Shown here: positions 37,733 through 46,425 of the stretch, one piece after another
How positions within the stretch are numbered: the stretch's first letter is position 1
How the letters are laid out: each line of letters opens with the position of its first letter
Source of the DNA: Mortierella sp. BCC40632
Taxonomy: Eukaryota; Mortierellomycota; Mortierellomycetes; Mortierellales; Mortierellaceae
Assembly (NCBI GenBank): GCA_011634665.1
Contig: WAEK01000031.1
Span: 1-64,000 of the forward strand
Direction: 5' to 3'
Length of the DNA: 64,000 nucleotides
Made by a program: the position numbers and the translations under genes
Notes under the pieces: generated by a model
The model's input: only the letters and a program-made list of their open reading frames with translations
What the model was told of the DNA's origin: nothing
The model's database searches: none

Positions 37733-38171
37733 ATCCTTCATTTTTGCCTTTGGCCACATCATCCCTTCTCCGCACTGACGACACATTGCCTCCAATCTAC
37801 CATGAAAACTTCAAAATACAAACATTTGCAACCAAAAATAAGATGTGTGGACATCTCTTCATTTTTCTCGTATTTTAAAAAGTTGAGCTCCCCTACATAC
37901 CTATTCAGTCATTCCCTGTGTCTTCTTTTTATCAGTCTGTGATAATTTAACTCATTTCAATTAAGTTACACACCTTCTTGGTATCTGTGGATTTTTTGGG
38001 TTCTGAAATAGAACTTTCCTGCAAGTTCAACTTGTTGCTTGTTAACAATTTCAGAAACAGGAACTGCCTCAACTTCTTCACTTCACCTTTTAAAAAAACC
38101 TTTTACAATCTTCACCTCTTCTTTCTTTTGACATTGAACACAACAATAAAATAGTCCTTTTTTTTATTGAA
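37733..38171. other. convergent intergenic region
   Basis: AT-rich region between the 3' ends of the JmjC gene and the minus-strand gene at 38172. It presumably holds both poly(A) regions. Nothing else is seen. Confidence 0.5.
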
Positions 38172-38588
38172 CTAATCTTCCAATTCCTGTAATTCCAATT
38201 GCTTCTCAATAAATGTTCTCGCTTCCAAATTTTTCAAAAGCGTCTTTCCCACAAGTCCATATCTCCAACAGCTCAGCCCTTTCTCGTCGTCTATTTTACA
38301 ACTCTCCCAAAACAAATACCTCTCATCAAAATCGCTCTCCGAACCAACGACAACAATTTTCTTTTTTCTCCTTGAGGACTTTATCAACTCTGTATAACTG
38401 TCAAATCTTTCCATCTCACTTTGCAAACATGAATGATAACTTAGAATGAATTTCTCTCCTAATTCGGCGGGTTCCCGTGGATAATAAAAACTAGACTGTT
38501 GGTTTGTTGATGGTTTCAGTATCCTCCCAATCGCTACGAGATATCCTCTTTCTTCTGAATAAGTTTCAACCTGAATTATCGCTTTCAT
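38172..38588 (-). CDS. small lineage-specific protein, 138 aa
   Basis: One uninterrupted frame with normal composition. It starts MKAIIQVETYSEERGYLVAI and has KKKIVVVGSESDFDERYLFW in the middle and a charged Glu/Leu-rich end. No signal peptide or membrane segment is seen. Alternating hydrophobic/polar strands with Gly turns suggest a small beta-rich fold, perhaps related to the product at 42591-43031 and to G8. Its upstream region is duplicated in tandem (38643-38958). No known family was recognised. Confidence 0.6.
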   Translation of the reverse strand: MKAIIQVETYSEERGYLVAIGRILKPSTNQQSSFYYPREPAELGEKFILSYHSCLQSEMERFDSYTELIKSSRRKKKIVVVGSESDFDERYLFWESCKIDDEKGLSCWRYGLVGKTLLKNLEARTFIEKQLELQELED

Positions 38589-38642
38589 CTAAGACACAAT
38601 TCAAAGGGAACGTTACCAGTTTTCGTTACTTTCAGGTGTCAC

Positions 38643-38958
38643 ATATTGTCCTTTTCACCTGTTTTTGACTTCTGTTTGCCCTGCTTATTTGAGGATTAAC
38701 AGCTCCCTTCGCAGTAACCCCATGCAACGGACCGTGCATAATCCACGAAAATAAGAGTGGAAAAAACAAAAACAGATGAAATGGAGAATACAACATCTTT
38801 TAATATTGCCCTTTTCACCTGGTTTTGACTTCAGTTTGCACTACTTAATTGAGGATTTACAGCTCTCTTCGCAGTAACCTCATGCAACGGACCGTGTATA
38901 ATCCTCGAAAATAAGAGTGGTAAAAACAAAAACAGATGAAATGGAGAATATATTATCA
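38643..38958. repeat. two tandem ~160-bp direct repeats upstream of a gene
   Basis: Unit 1 starts ATTGTCCTTTTCACCTG at 38645 and unit 2 starts ATTGCCCTTTTCACCTG at 38805, a period of 160. Both contain CATGCAACGGACCGTG and AAAACAGATGAAATGGAGAAT. Identity is high with scattered substitutions. They lie upstream of the start at 38588, so they may carry a duplicated promoter element. Confidence 0.85.
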
Positions 38959-39215
38959 TTTTATACTCATACTGTTCCCTTCAAATCTTTAACTCCTATA
39001 CAAATACCTTTCCTCAACCGACAATCTTGTTTCTGACTGCTTTTAAATTATGACTTTCTAGGTTTTCTTCCTTTCTAAACTCTAGCACTCTCCTTTTATA
39101 CTTCTGCATTTTTACCAGCTATCCTTAAACACTTTTTACATAACATTTAATACTGACTCATCCTTTGTTTTTTTCCATTCTCAAAACAGCCCTCCTACCT
39201 TAAACCGTCGCTGAT

Positions 39216-39764
39216 TCACTCAGGAATATCTTCATACTCCGTCATTGTCACACGAATCATTATGTTCCGAACCATCTCCATCTCCTTCCAGACATCAATT
39301 GAAAATTGTTGATATTCCCGCCTCAAATACTCCTTACAGCCCTTCAAATTATGACCACGACACTGGATTGTATTGTCGAAAAATCTCAAAGTCCAAAATA
39401 GCCAACTCTGATAACAGCGCAGTGATTTACAAAGTCCTAGCGTCTCACTCGGGTTTCTCCTGATAGTTTGACATACTAATCCCCCAAACATCTCTCCATG
39501 AAATCCTTCACCAAAACATCCTGACACTTCTTCCAGATCTCCATCATAACCCTCCTCAAAATTTCTTATTCTAACCAGATCTCCGTTTGACACACTCCTT
39601 CTAAATAATCCGGTTATCTGTTTAAGTTTACTTTGAATAACTCTCCTTCTTGACGCAACAAGAGTTTCTACAAATTTGATGTCATCAGCACTGACACCAA
39701 TATACCCATTTTCTTTATACTCGTCAAAGCTCTTAACAATCTTTATCGTAGATTTCATTCGCAT
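39216..39764 (-). CDS. hypothetical protein, 182 aa
   Basis: Single open frame, ATG at 39764, stop at 39216. Sequence features: SFDEYKENGYIGVSADDIKF near the N-terminus, a basic helix (SRRRVIQSKLKQ), a Gly-rich stretch (CFGEGFHGEMFGG) and a Trp/Cys-containing C-terminal part. No signal peptide or clear membrane helix. It lies on the same strand as neighbouring small genes with its own upstream spacer. No family was recognised. Confidence 0.6.
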   Translation of the reverse strand: MRMKSTIKIVKSFDEYKENGYIGVSADDIKFVETLVASRRRVIQSKLKQITGLFRRSVSNGDLVRIRNFEEGYDGDLEEVSGCFGEGFHGEMFGGLVCQTIRRNPSETLGLCKSLRCYQSWLFWTLRFFDNTIQCRGHNLKGCKEYLRREYQQFSIDVWKEMEMVRNIMIRVTMTEYEDIPE

Positions 39765-39824
39765 GGCACTTGAGCTCTAAGTATATAATGTTGTAATCCT
39801 TATCCATTTTAATTCCACTTCTCT

Positions 39825-39972
39825 TTCTTTTTTCTTTTTCTTTTTCTTTTTCTTTTTCTTTTTCTTTTCTTCTCTTTTCTTTTCTTTTCTTTTCTTTTCT
39901 TTTCTTTTCTTTTCTTTTCTTTTCTTTTCTTTTCTTTTCTTTTCTTTTCTTTTCTTTTCTTTTCTTTTCTTT
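39825..39972. repeat. (TTTTC)n pentanucleotide microsatellite
   Basis: About 28 near-perfect units upstream of the gene at 39764. The Lys-rich minus-strand frame through it is an artefact of the repeat. Confidence 0.95.
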
Positions 39973-40271
39973 ATACCTCCACCATGGACGCGGTCATCGT
40001 GCATACCTATCATGCTATCTGAAATATTAGTCCACATTTATTACGTTTGTTTATGTCAACAACTCTTCTCTATTTATATAGGCGCGTATTTCTGTTATGC
40101 ACTCTGTTCTACAAAATCTAACCCATCTTTCTCATGTCACATTTCTTTATGACATCATCAACATTTAATACATCTACTAAATATCGCCATTTTATCATAT
40201 TCTCCATCAAACTCTGTGTTTTCATAAACAAATAAAAAACCTTCCTTGTCAACTCTTAGTCTCGTAATTTA

Positions 40272-41211
40272 TTATAAGGTTTCATTCCATAAATCCCTTT
40301 TACACTCAATTCGAGCGACATTTGGACAAATATCCTTGGCTAAAAAAAGTATCTTGTTGACAAGTGTCTCTTTCGAATCTGAATCATCTGGAAAATCAAT
40401 CTCCATATACGTTCCAAATGTTACATCCTTCACATTGGCGTTTTCCTTATATTTTAGATCCTCCGTCATCACTGATACCACGGCTTTTCTATCAATCGAT
40501 TGGTCAAATCTATAGCCTCCGGTTAATGGATTAAAAATCCATTATCCAATATAATACTATCTTCAATCTCTCCAAATATCCACATCTCCTTGAAAAACAC
40601 CTTTGTCAGATTTGGCTTAGTTAACACTATTCTCCTCCATGACAACAAATCAAACATTACAATTCCTAGACAAAGGGCTCTCAAGTTTATATTATCCTTC
40701 AGTGCCATGACAACCTCTGAGAGCATTATCCCGGATATGTCACTTTTTTATCTCCTCCAAATTTATCGCATCCCTCATTATCCTCAAAAGCGCCTGGGAC
40801 TCCATTGGCTTCAGAGATCCTGATCTTGGCTCCTTATCGGCACTTTTCCCAATTCCCCTATAATCAGCGACCTCAGTGACGTAAAGTCTCCCCTCTGTCT
40901 CCAAATAGGCTACAAGTAATCTACCCAGACGTTGTTTATGACCTTCTTTCAATAGAGTCACCGTCAGATCTCTCACTTTACTCGCGTGTTTTACCATCTG
41001 GGTTAGAAAAACTTTCGCATTCAATCGTTTCGTCTGATATTAAAACTTCTCTCCATTTCAGATATTCCGTATCTCGCCTCCATTCACTATTAACCAAACT
41101 ACATCCATCCAATGCTTTAACGTTTGACGGCAAACATCCCCCATTTCCATCTAGAACATCGGCTAATATTCTGAGTCGTATTTCCGGGATTTCAAATATA
41201 TTAATGTCCAT
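40272..41211 (-). CDS. F-box protein 1, frameshifted
   Basis: The N-terminus MDINIFEIPEIRLRILADVL plus CSLVNSEWR is a typical F-box (about residues 8-50), the Skp1-binding part of SCF ubiquitin ligases. Downstream open pieces on the same strand (40740-41024, 40523-40726, 40272-40481) overlap end to end in different frames and together give about 310 residues with Leu-rich strands of LRR character. Three frame changes, one at a T run near 40741, are needed. It is a paralogue of the next gene. A TATATAAGG box lies upstream (complement of about 41290-41300). Confidence 0.7.
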
Positions 41212-41287
41212 GTCTCACTTTTCAGTGTCTTTCTACAATTGACTGCCTTTCTCCTTTTTTATTTTTCTTTTTTTTAGGAATTCTATA

Positions 41288-41300
41288 ATCCTTATATACT
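41288..41300 (-). promoter_or_regulatory. TATA box of F-box gene 1
   Basis: Reading the minus strand gives GTATATAAGG, about 80 bp upstream of the ATG at 41211. Confidence 0.4.
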
Positions 41301-41515
41301 TTACTCTCTCAAATCTTCTCCAATACCATAATCTCTCTCTCTTTTTTTTACTATTTCTATCAATACCTTTCATTTTCACTATCTTTTTGCCTTAATCTTT
41401 TTACTTCAAATATCTCCTTAACTAAGAAAAGTTTCTGAGGTGATTTCGTCCATACGTAGCATCCTCTATCTCATCATCAAGTCCTTTCCCTATCCCTATT
41501 CCAATTCTGCTATGG

Positions 41516-42500
41516 CTATATTAAGAACTTTGACTGAACTCTTGTATAACCCCGAATGATTTCCCTATCCTTAAATATGAAGTGACAGTCCATTGCACAA
41601 CACAGAGCCTCAATTATTTTTTCACAGTATCTCTTTCTTTGTTGATTTGTCGCTTCATTCCATTGTTCAATCACTCTACATTCACCTAATATAACACTTC
41701 CTTTCTCTGCACATACGTCATACTCATTCGAATCTTCATTTAAGCTTAATGCCTCAATTAATTCAAATTGTTTGATCAGTGGATCCGGCGAATAGCTTTT
41801 TTAAAATATTGAATACACAACCCCTGTTCAAGCTATCTTCCACTTCTCCAAATATCCAGATCTCCTCAAACTTTTACACTTACAATAGATTTGTTGTTGT
41901 TAAGTAAAGATTTCATAGATAGTAGATCAAAACAAACAGATAACATTCTAATTTCCTTTTAACTTTTTGATGTCTTTTCACAGCAAGGACAATCTCCCAT
42001 AAAAACACGCCATTGATATCAACCCACAACTCCTCCAACTCCTCTGCTGCCTTTATCAATCGAAATACAGTGCATTTCTCTGTTACAGAAAGATACCTCC
42101 TTGTCTCTAAATCTGCCAGCCATCCAGCTCCCCCCATCCAATCCCCTACCCTCAAACTCTTCAGGTTCTTACATAAAATCCCCCCAAACGTTTGCGATAA
42201 TATCCTTCCAAGTTGAAGATTGTATCCTGAGAAAAGCCTTGATGGCATGTCATCGATATTAAGTACTAAATATTTTACATAACATACGCTTCTACTGAAC
42301 TGATCCATAAATTCTCTTCTGGTCCCAATTTCATCTGTAATTATTACAATTTCCCACCTAATCCTTTCCACATCATTTCTCCACTCACGATTAACGAGCG
42401 AGCACTTCACAAGATTGTTTTGTGCTTTCAAAAAGGATTCATCTACCTTGACATATTCCAAGACCTTGAGTCTTATCTCTGCTATACTTAATGCATCCAT
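41516..42500 (-). CDS. F-box protein 2, frameshifted at C-terminus
   Basis: The chosen start is the Met at 42500 (MDALSIAEIRLKVLEYVK). The longer frame to 42584 only adds a poly-Lys run from an A tract. The F-box has CSLVNREWR at about residues 33-42, followed by Leu-rich strands (YLVLNIDD, CKNLKSLRVGDW, AEELEELWVDI). After a break near 41960 the same strand continues in another frame with DPLIKQFELIEALSLNEDSN and MDCHFIFKDREIIRGYTRVQ to a TAG at 41516-41518. The overall plan and length match F-box protein 1, so the two are tandem paralogues. It probably recruits a substrate to an SCF complex. Confidence 0.7.
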
Positions 42501-42543
42501 TACTTCTACTTCACTTATTCCCCGACAAATAGCCTTGTTTAAT

Positions 42544-42545
<2 letters not shown>

Positions 42546-42581
<36 letters not shown>
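42546..42581. repeat. T36 (A36 on the minus strand) homopolymer
   Basis: Uninterrupted run between the stop of the gene at 42591 and the start of F-box gene 2. It could be a promoter poly(dA:dT) tract for F-box gene 2 or the tail of a retroposed upstream gene. Confidence 0.9.
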
Positions 42582-42590
42582 CACATCATT

Positions 42591-43031
42591 TCATTTATTA
42601 CCCTTTAGATAATAATTATACTCCAATTCCTCTGTTACAATAAATATCCTTGTCAAGTCTACCATTTGTATAATTATACCTGCTCCCTTTTTAATTTCAT
42701 CTAACTGTCCGTTTTCCGTCACAATTCTACCTGTAAAATTTGCAGTTATTCCATTAATGTCTGAGACATGGACTGTCCCAATATAATAACTTTTCCGTGA
42801 CATTAATACTTTCCTCTTATCTTCAAGGAAAATGTAGCAATCCGTCGACTCTTCCGGAGGTATTTTACCTGTTATACAATAATACGCCTCTTTCACTTTT
42901 ACTTCATTAATAATCTCTCTCTTACACCTTTCAACTTTACTAGTCCCGTTTATTGCTTGTATAGGTGATACAGAATGATCACTTCTTTTGTAAACTGTCC
43001 ATATTTTTTTCTTCATTATCGAAATGCTCAC
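42591..43031 (-). CDS. small lineage-specific protein, 146 aa
   Basis: One uninterrupted frame, starting MSISIMKKKIWTVYKRSDHS. Its core (YIFLEDKRKVL, YYIGTVHVSDINGITANFTG) resembles parts of G8 (FYLGEDRLVA, WYIGHTGFEGECG) and G3 (FIMVDVFTGSN, KDVNGVV), suggesting a shared small beta-rich fold. No signal peptide or membrane helix. It is divergent from the UDG-like gene with about 220 bp between starts, so the two may share a promoter region. No known family was recognised. Confidence 0.6.
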   Translation of the reverse strand: MSISIMKKKIWTVYKRSDHSVSPIQAINGTSKVERCKREIINEVKVKEAYYCITGKIPPEESTDCYIFLEDKRKVLMSRKSYYIGTVHVSDINGITANFTGRIVTENGQLDEIKKGAGIIIQMVDLTRIFIVTEELEYNYYLKGNK

Positions 43032-43254
43032 CGTTTCAAGTCTTAATCCTTAATTTCTGTCCAAAAGCGTTCTATTTTATCCTATCCCAATTTGCTTTTG
43101 ATTATTTCACTCCCCTCCTCTATAAATCTAATTAATCTCGACCAGTTTCCTTTTAGCCTTTGAATTTTAACACGCAAACAGTATACATATTTTTGCCTTA
43201 CTTTTTTATACCTACTTTTTTTTCATTTAATTTCAATCTACATTCTTACTTCCA
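43032..43254. promoter_or_regulatory. bidirectional promoter region
   Basis: AT-rich 223-bp gap between two divergent starts. CTATAAAT at about 43120-43128 could serve the plus-strand UDG-like gene. Confidence 0.4.
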
Positions 43255-43821
43255 ATGGATTTTATAGTCAACCAACTGACGTCTCACTTCTCCGTTGTGA
43301 TTATTGCGCAAGATTCTAGGAATGTATGCGAGAGTACTTTCTGGACATGTTCTTCAGCAACAAAAACCTCTATAGCCGTCAGAATGGTTGACTCTCCACC
43401 AAATATGATACCCGATTACTTTAGAGTGATAGACAAGACGGAACGTGACGATAGTTTCGAACAATGTTTGAGAAATTGGAAAGAGGAAAAGATTTTTCTA
43501 ACAAATTGTACGTTCGGAAGAGAGGGAGAGAGCAGCGGAGCTGAGGTGGATAATTGGGACGAATTCACGCAAAGGTTTTTAGAAAGGATAAATATGGAGG
43601 AGAAAAAAATGGTGATAGTGTTGCTTGGCGGGATTGCAAGGGGATTAAGGAGGTATGTGGATGAGACAAAACACAAGGTTGTGTTGGGGGAGCTGTCCAT
43701 GTCCTTTACACGAGGGTCGCCTGTGTACGTGAACAAGAGGACGCGCGAGGCCATTGACGAGGAACTCGAAGGGCTAGGACAAGATCCCATACGGTGGAGA
43801 GAATTGCTAATGTCTGGTTAA
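43255..43821 (+). CDS. uracil-DNA-glycosylase-like protein, probably catalytically inactive
   Basis: The 188-residue frame follows the family 1 UDG motif order. VVIIAQD (residues 14-20) stands for the GQDPYH water-activating loop, PPN (48-50) for PPSLxN and LRNWKEEKIFLTN (72-84) for LxxWxxxGVLLLN. NWDEFT (100-105) stands for GWExFT and LLGGIA (123-128) for LWGxxA. ELSMS (146-150) stands for the HPSPLS leucine loop, and PIRW (178-181) is the C-terminal strand. The PYH of loop 1 and the catalytic His of the leucine loop are absent. About 60 residues before loop 1 are also missing, unless an upstream exon exists (a TTTTATAG acceptor-like site is at 43257-43264). A non-catalytic DNA-binding or inhibitory role is possible. 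The repeat junction lies near codon 141. Confidence 0.75.
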   Translation: MDFIVNQLTSHFSVVIIAQDSRNVCESTFWTCSSATKTSIAVRMVDSPPNMIPDYFRVIDKTERDDSFEQCLRNWKEEKIFLTNCTFGREGESSGAEVDNWDEFTQRFLERINMEEKKMVIVLLGGIARGLRRYVDETKHKVVLGELSMSFTRGSPVYVNKRTREAIDEELEGLGQDPIRWRELLMSG

Positions 43822-43930
43822 GTGGAAGTAGTTTTATTATTATTATTACTATTATTTTTGATGAATAATAAAATCAAGTCCGCATACAATACTTTGCCGA
43901 ACACTCTGGTTTCAGCTCTACTCGAGTGAG

Positions 43931-44411
43931 TTATTTTACTTCGGTCATGTTCACGCCGCCATGGGCTTCTTTAAAGATGGATAGATTCCAAAGAGAGTAC
44001 ACGCCATCGACCGAATCCGAAGCCTTCTTTCTGGACAGTAAAATGGACCTCGTTCTTGTTTCAGGAATGGTCCTGAGAGAGCCTTTGATTACGCAGTGTG
44101 TTCCATCTGATCCAGAGATTACAGAGCTCATGTCTACTGTACCTTTACCGTCGTTCAAGTAATCAAAGCATACATTGACCTTGTATTCAATAGACGTTTC
44201 CCTTCCTGTTGGATAAAATGTAACAGATCCAAGGACTATTCTCATGACCCCTTTCCCCCCCACATTCTCCGACTCGTTGAATCATTTTATCCACTTCTAT
44301 AACCTCTCCACACTCTCCTTCAAAGCCGGTGTGTCCGATATACCACACTCTTGCAACAAGACGATCCTCGCCCAGATAGAAACTGTCTAGTTTTCGTTCT
44401 GTTGTCCTCAT
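43931..44411 (-). CDS. G8, small lineage-specific protein (U3 copy)
   Basis: About 160 residues from ATG 44411 (MRTTERKLDSFYLGEDRLVA) to stop 43931-43933, with one frame change at the C-run near 44253-44260 that is absent from the U4 copy. The C-terminal half (44263-43931) contains GSVTFYPTGRETSIEYKVNV and ends GGVNMTEVK. Hydrophobic strands alternate with Gly-rich turns. No signal peptide. The start region resembles the 42591-43031 protein. It is convergent with the UDG-like gene, 109 bp apart. Function is unknown. Confidence 0.55.
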
Positions 44412-44729
44412 GTTTGATGTTCTAATTTCGTATATTTATTTATCTATTTTTTGATTTACCACTTTTTGAACAAAGCCCAGAATGATCATTTATAAAAACT
44501 GGTGGTATCCTTCATAGAAAGTATCCACCGGCTATCTTTTCTTGATTGCAATAAAAAAAAAAAAGAGGAATATGTAACCAGATATTTATAACGACGCAAT
44601 TCCTTTGGGAACCATTTAAACAGTCCGGTCAAAACCCTTCTGCATCACACATAGTCAGAATTCATGCGCAAATGAGGACTTTATTTATTTATGTATTTAT
44701 TATAAACTAAAATGGACTTCTATTACTTT

Positions 44730-44732
44730 GTA

Positions 44733-44820
<88 letters not shown>

Positions 44821-44845
44821 AAATGAAAAAAAAAAAAAAAAAAAA
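44730..44845 (+). repeat. U3 (GAAA)n and A-run
   Basis: About 22 perfect GAAA units, then GAAAATG and an A-run of more than 20, between the starts of G8 and the 3' end of G9. Confidence 0.95.
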
Positions 44846-44883
44846 GAGGATAGTCGGTATTTATCACGGCATTGCCACAATAC

Positions 44884-45901
44884 CTAGAACGCTACCCCGT
44901 GCTCTGCCCTGCTCAACTGTTCAAACATGGATGGGTTGCTGTAACTATATCCCGCTGGGGGATGGTCCGTTAGTTGGGAGATAATGACAAGGGTCTCGTA
45001 CTTTGGACTCGTGCCATCAAAGAGGTCTGTCAAGATGACGCTGTCTTCACAGGGGTAGTACCTTTCGATGACTGTCCCATCATCTCCGACTTGTCGGGCT
45101 TTCCAGTGCCAAGACTTGGCTGTGTCAAAATTGGTAGAAGAAATCTTTTGGGTTCTGGTAATGTACGCCTTTACTTCTCCAACTCTCATTGTCGAGTCTA
45201 CAATGACAATATTACTTTCAACTTTTCGACCGAGATGTTCGTACGCAACGATGACTGACCTTTCCCCGATCTGTTTCAGCTTGTCTAATGAATTGGAGAG
45301 AATTTCCCCCATGTTAGGCATACCCATTTTTTTTACACCGTTTCTCAATCACAACAGCGACCGACTTCAACCCCCTCAGATACATACCCCTTGGCATCGG
45401 TAGAGTCACACTTAGATAGTCAATCCCAAACCGTAGACCGACATTTGGGATGTCCTTTACTAGGAACGTCGCAGGATAGCAGGCCACCTTTACCACTGGC
45501 CTCCCTCCGGCTCCTGGAGTTCCCCGAGATCCACTTCAGCTCCATTTCTCCGTAGTCCATTCGTTTGAGTCCTACCGGCTTGTTCGAAACGCTATTGAGC
45601 AAATGCTCGTTCACCCGCTTTTTACTCCGCTCATCGAGTCTTCTCCTTTGACCTCGACATAGAATACAGACTTGCTGTGGTGTTCAATCCTGACTCTAAT
45701 CAGAACCCGCTCCTCGTCCTCGACCTTTTCGAGCCCATTCTCCGTAAACGGCCCCCATCTTTTCATACCTACTAACCCTCTGACCCCATTCGCTCTACTC
45801 GCTCTACTCGCTCCCCCTACTCGTTCTACTGATGGTCCTAACGGTCCTGACGGTGGGACAGAGGAGGAGAGGCGCGTCAAACAAGGCGACGCTCCGAGCA
45901 T
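44884..45901 (-). CDS. G9, unknown protein with a possible ubiquitin-like segment (U3 copy)
   Basis: Four overlapping minus-strand pieces join with small frame shifts into about 300-340 residues. Likely starts are Met at 45766 (MKRWGPFTENGLEKVEDEER) or 45901. The middle piece has VVKVACYPATFLVKDIPNVG. The last, uninterrupted piece (44884-45348) contains NIVIVDSTMRVGEVKAYITR, SWHWKA and KYETLVIISQL. Its strand-helix-strand order is compatible with a beta-grasp fold such as the N-terminal header of some CRN proteins. This is structural inference only. A TATAAAA box is upstream at the complement of 46037-46043. All frame breaks should be checked against reads. Confidence 0.5.
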
Positions 45902-45907
45902 GCTTAC

Positions 45908-45932
45908 CACACACACACACACACACACACCT
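45908..45932. repeat. (CA)n dinucleotide repeat at the 5' end of G9
   Basis: About eleven CA units, giving VCVCVCV-type peptides in frames that cross it. Length differs in each cassette. It is probably 5' untranslated. Confidence 0.9.
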
Positions 45933-46036
45933 GGGCACGCACCGTACCTTTTAAAGTCCTGATGGTGACTCTGATGGCGACTTCGTGACTTCGTGAGATG
46001 GATATGTCCCAGAGTCTGACCCCCCTCCTCCCTCCC

Positions 46037-46043
46037 TTTTATA
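46037..46043 (-). promoter_or_regulatory. TATA box of G9
   Basis: The complement reads GTATAAAAGG within a G-rich promoter, 136 bp upstream of the Met at 45901. The same element is at 60264-60270 in U4. Confidence 0.5.
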
Positions 46044-46137
46044 CCCCCCTCCTCCCTCCCTCCCTACCAACCTGATTCTCCCCCCCCGTTACCCCCCCCC
46101 TTTTCCCAAAAAGCTCAATCCCCCATCTCGCTCTTCC

Positions 46138-46155
46138 CTATATAGCCCCGCCCCC
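46138..46155. promoter_or_regulatory. palindromic CTATATAG with adjacent GC box
   Basis: CTATATAG (46138-46145) directly abuts CCCCGCCCCC. It lies 108 bp before the 28S tail and is kept in U4 (60371-60378), with degraded forms in U1 and U2. Being palindromic it could drive transcription either toward G9 or into the 28S tail. Confidence 0.45.
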
Positions 46156-46252
46156 ACCCCGAAGCCTGAATTTCCTTTCCCTCCCTGCCTCCCAATAACC
46201 GCCCTCCAAATTCTCTTGCTTCCTAGAGGAGAATTTATAAGAGGGTTATAAT

Positions 46253-46370
46253 AACTGGCTTGTGGCAGCCAAGCGTTCATAGCGACGTTGCTTTTTGATC
46301 CTTCGATGTCGGCTCTTTCCTATCATACTGAAGCAGAATTCAGTAAGCGTTGGATTGTTCACCCACTAAT

Positions 46371-46425
<55 letters not shown>

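Noticed and set aside
39777..40037. 86-aa Lys/Arg/Glu-rich frame
   Set aside because: It is simply the translation of the (TTTTC)n microsatellite.
43416..43790. 124-aa minus-strand frame
   Set aside because: Shadow of the UDG-like gene, which matches a known motif order on the plus strand.
45900..46260. Group I intron upstream of the 28S tail
   Set aside because: The breakpoint coincides with a known intron site, but the upstream DNA ends in T and not G in three of four copies, is C-rich promoter-like, and shows no recognisable P7/core elements.
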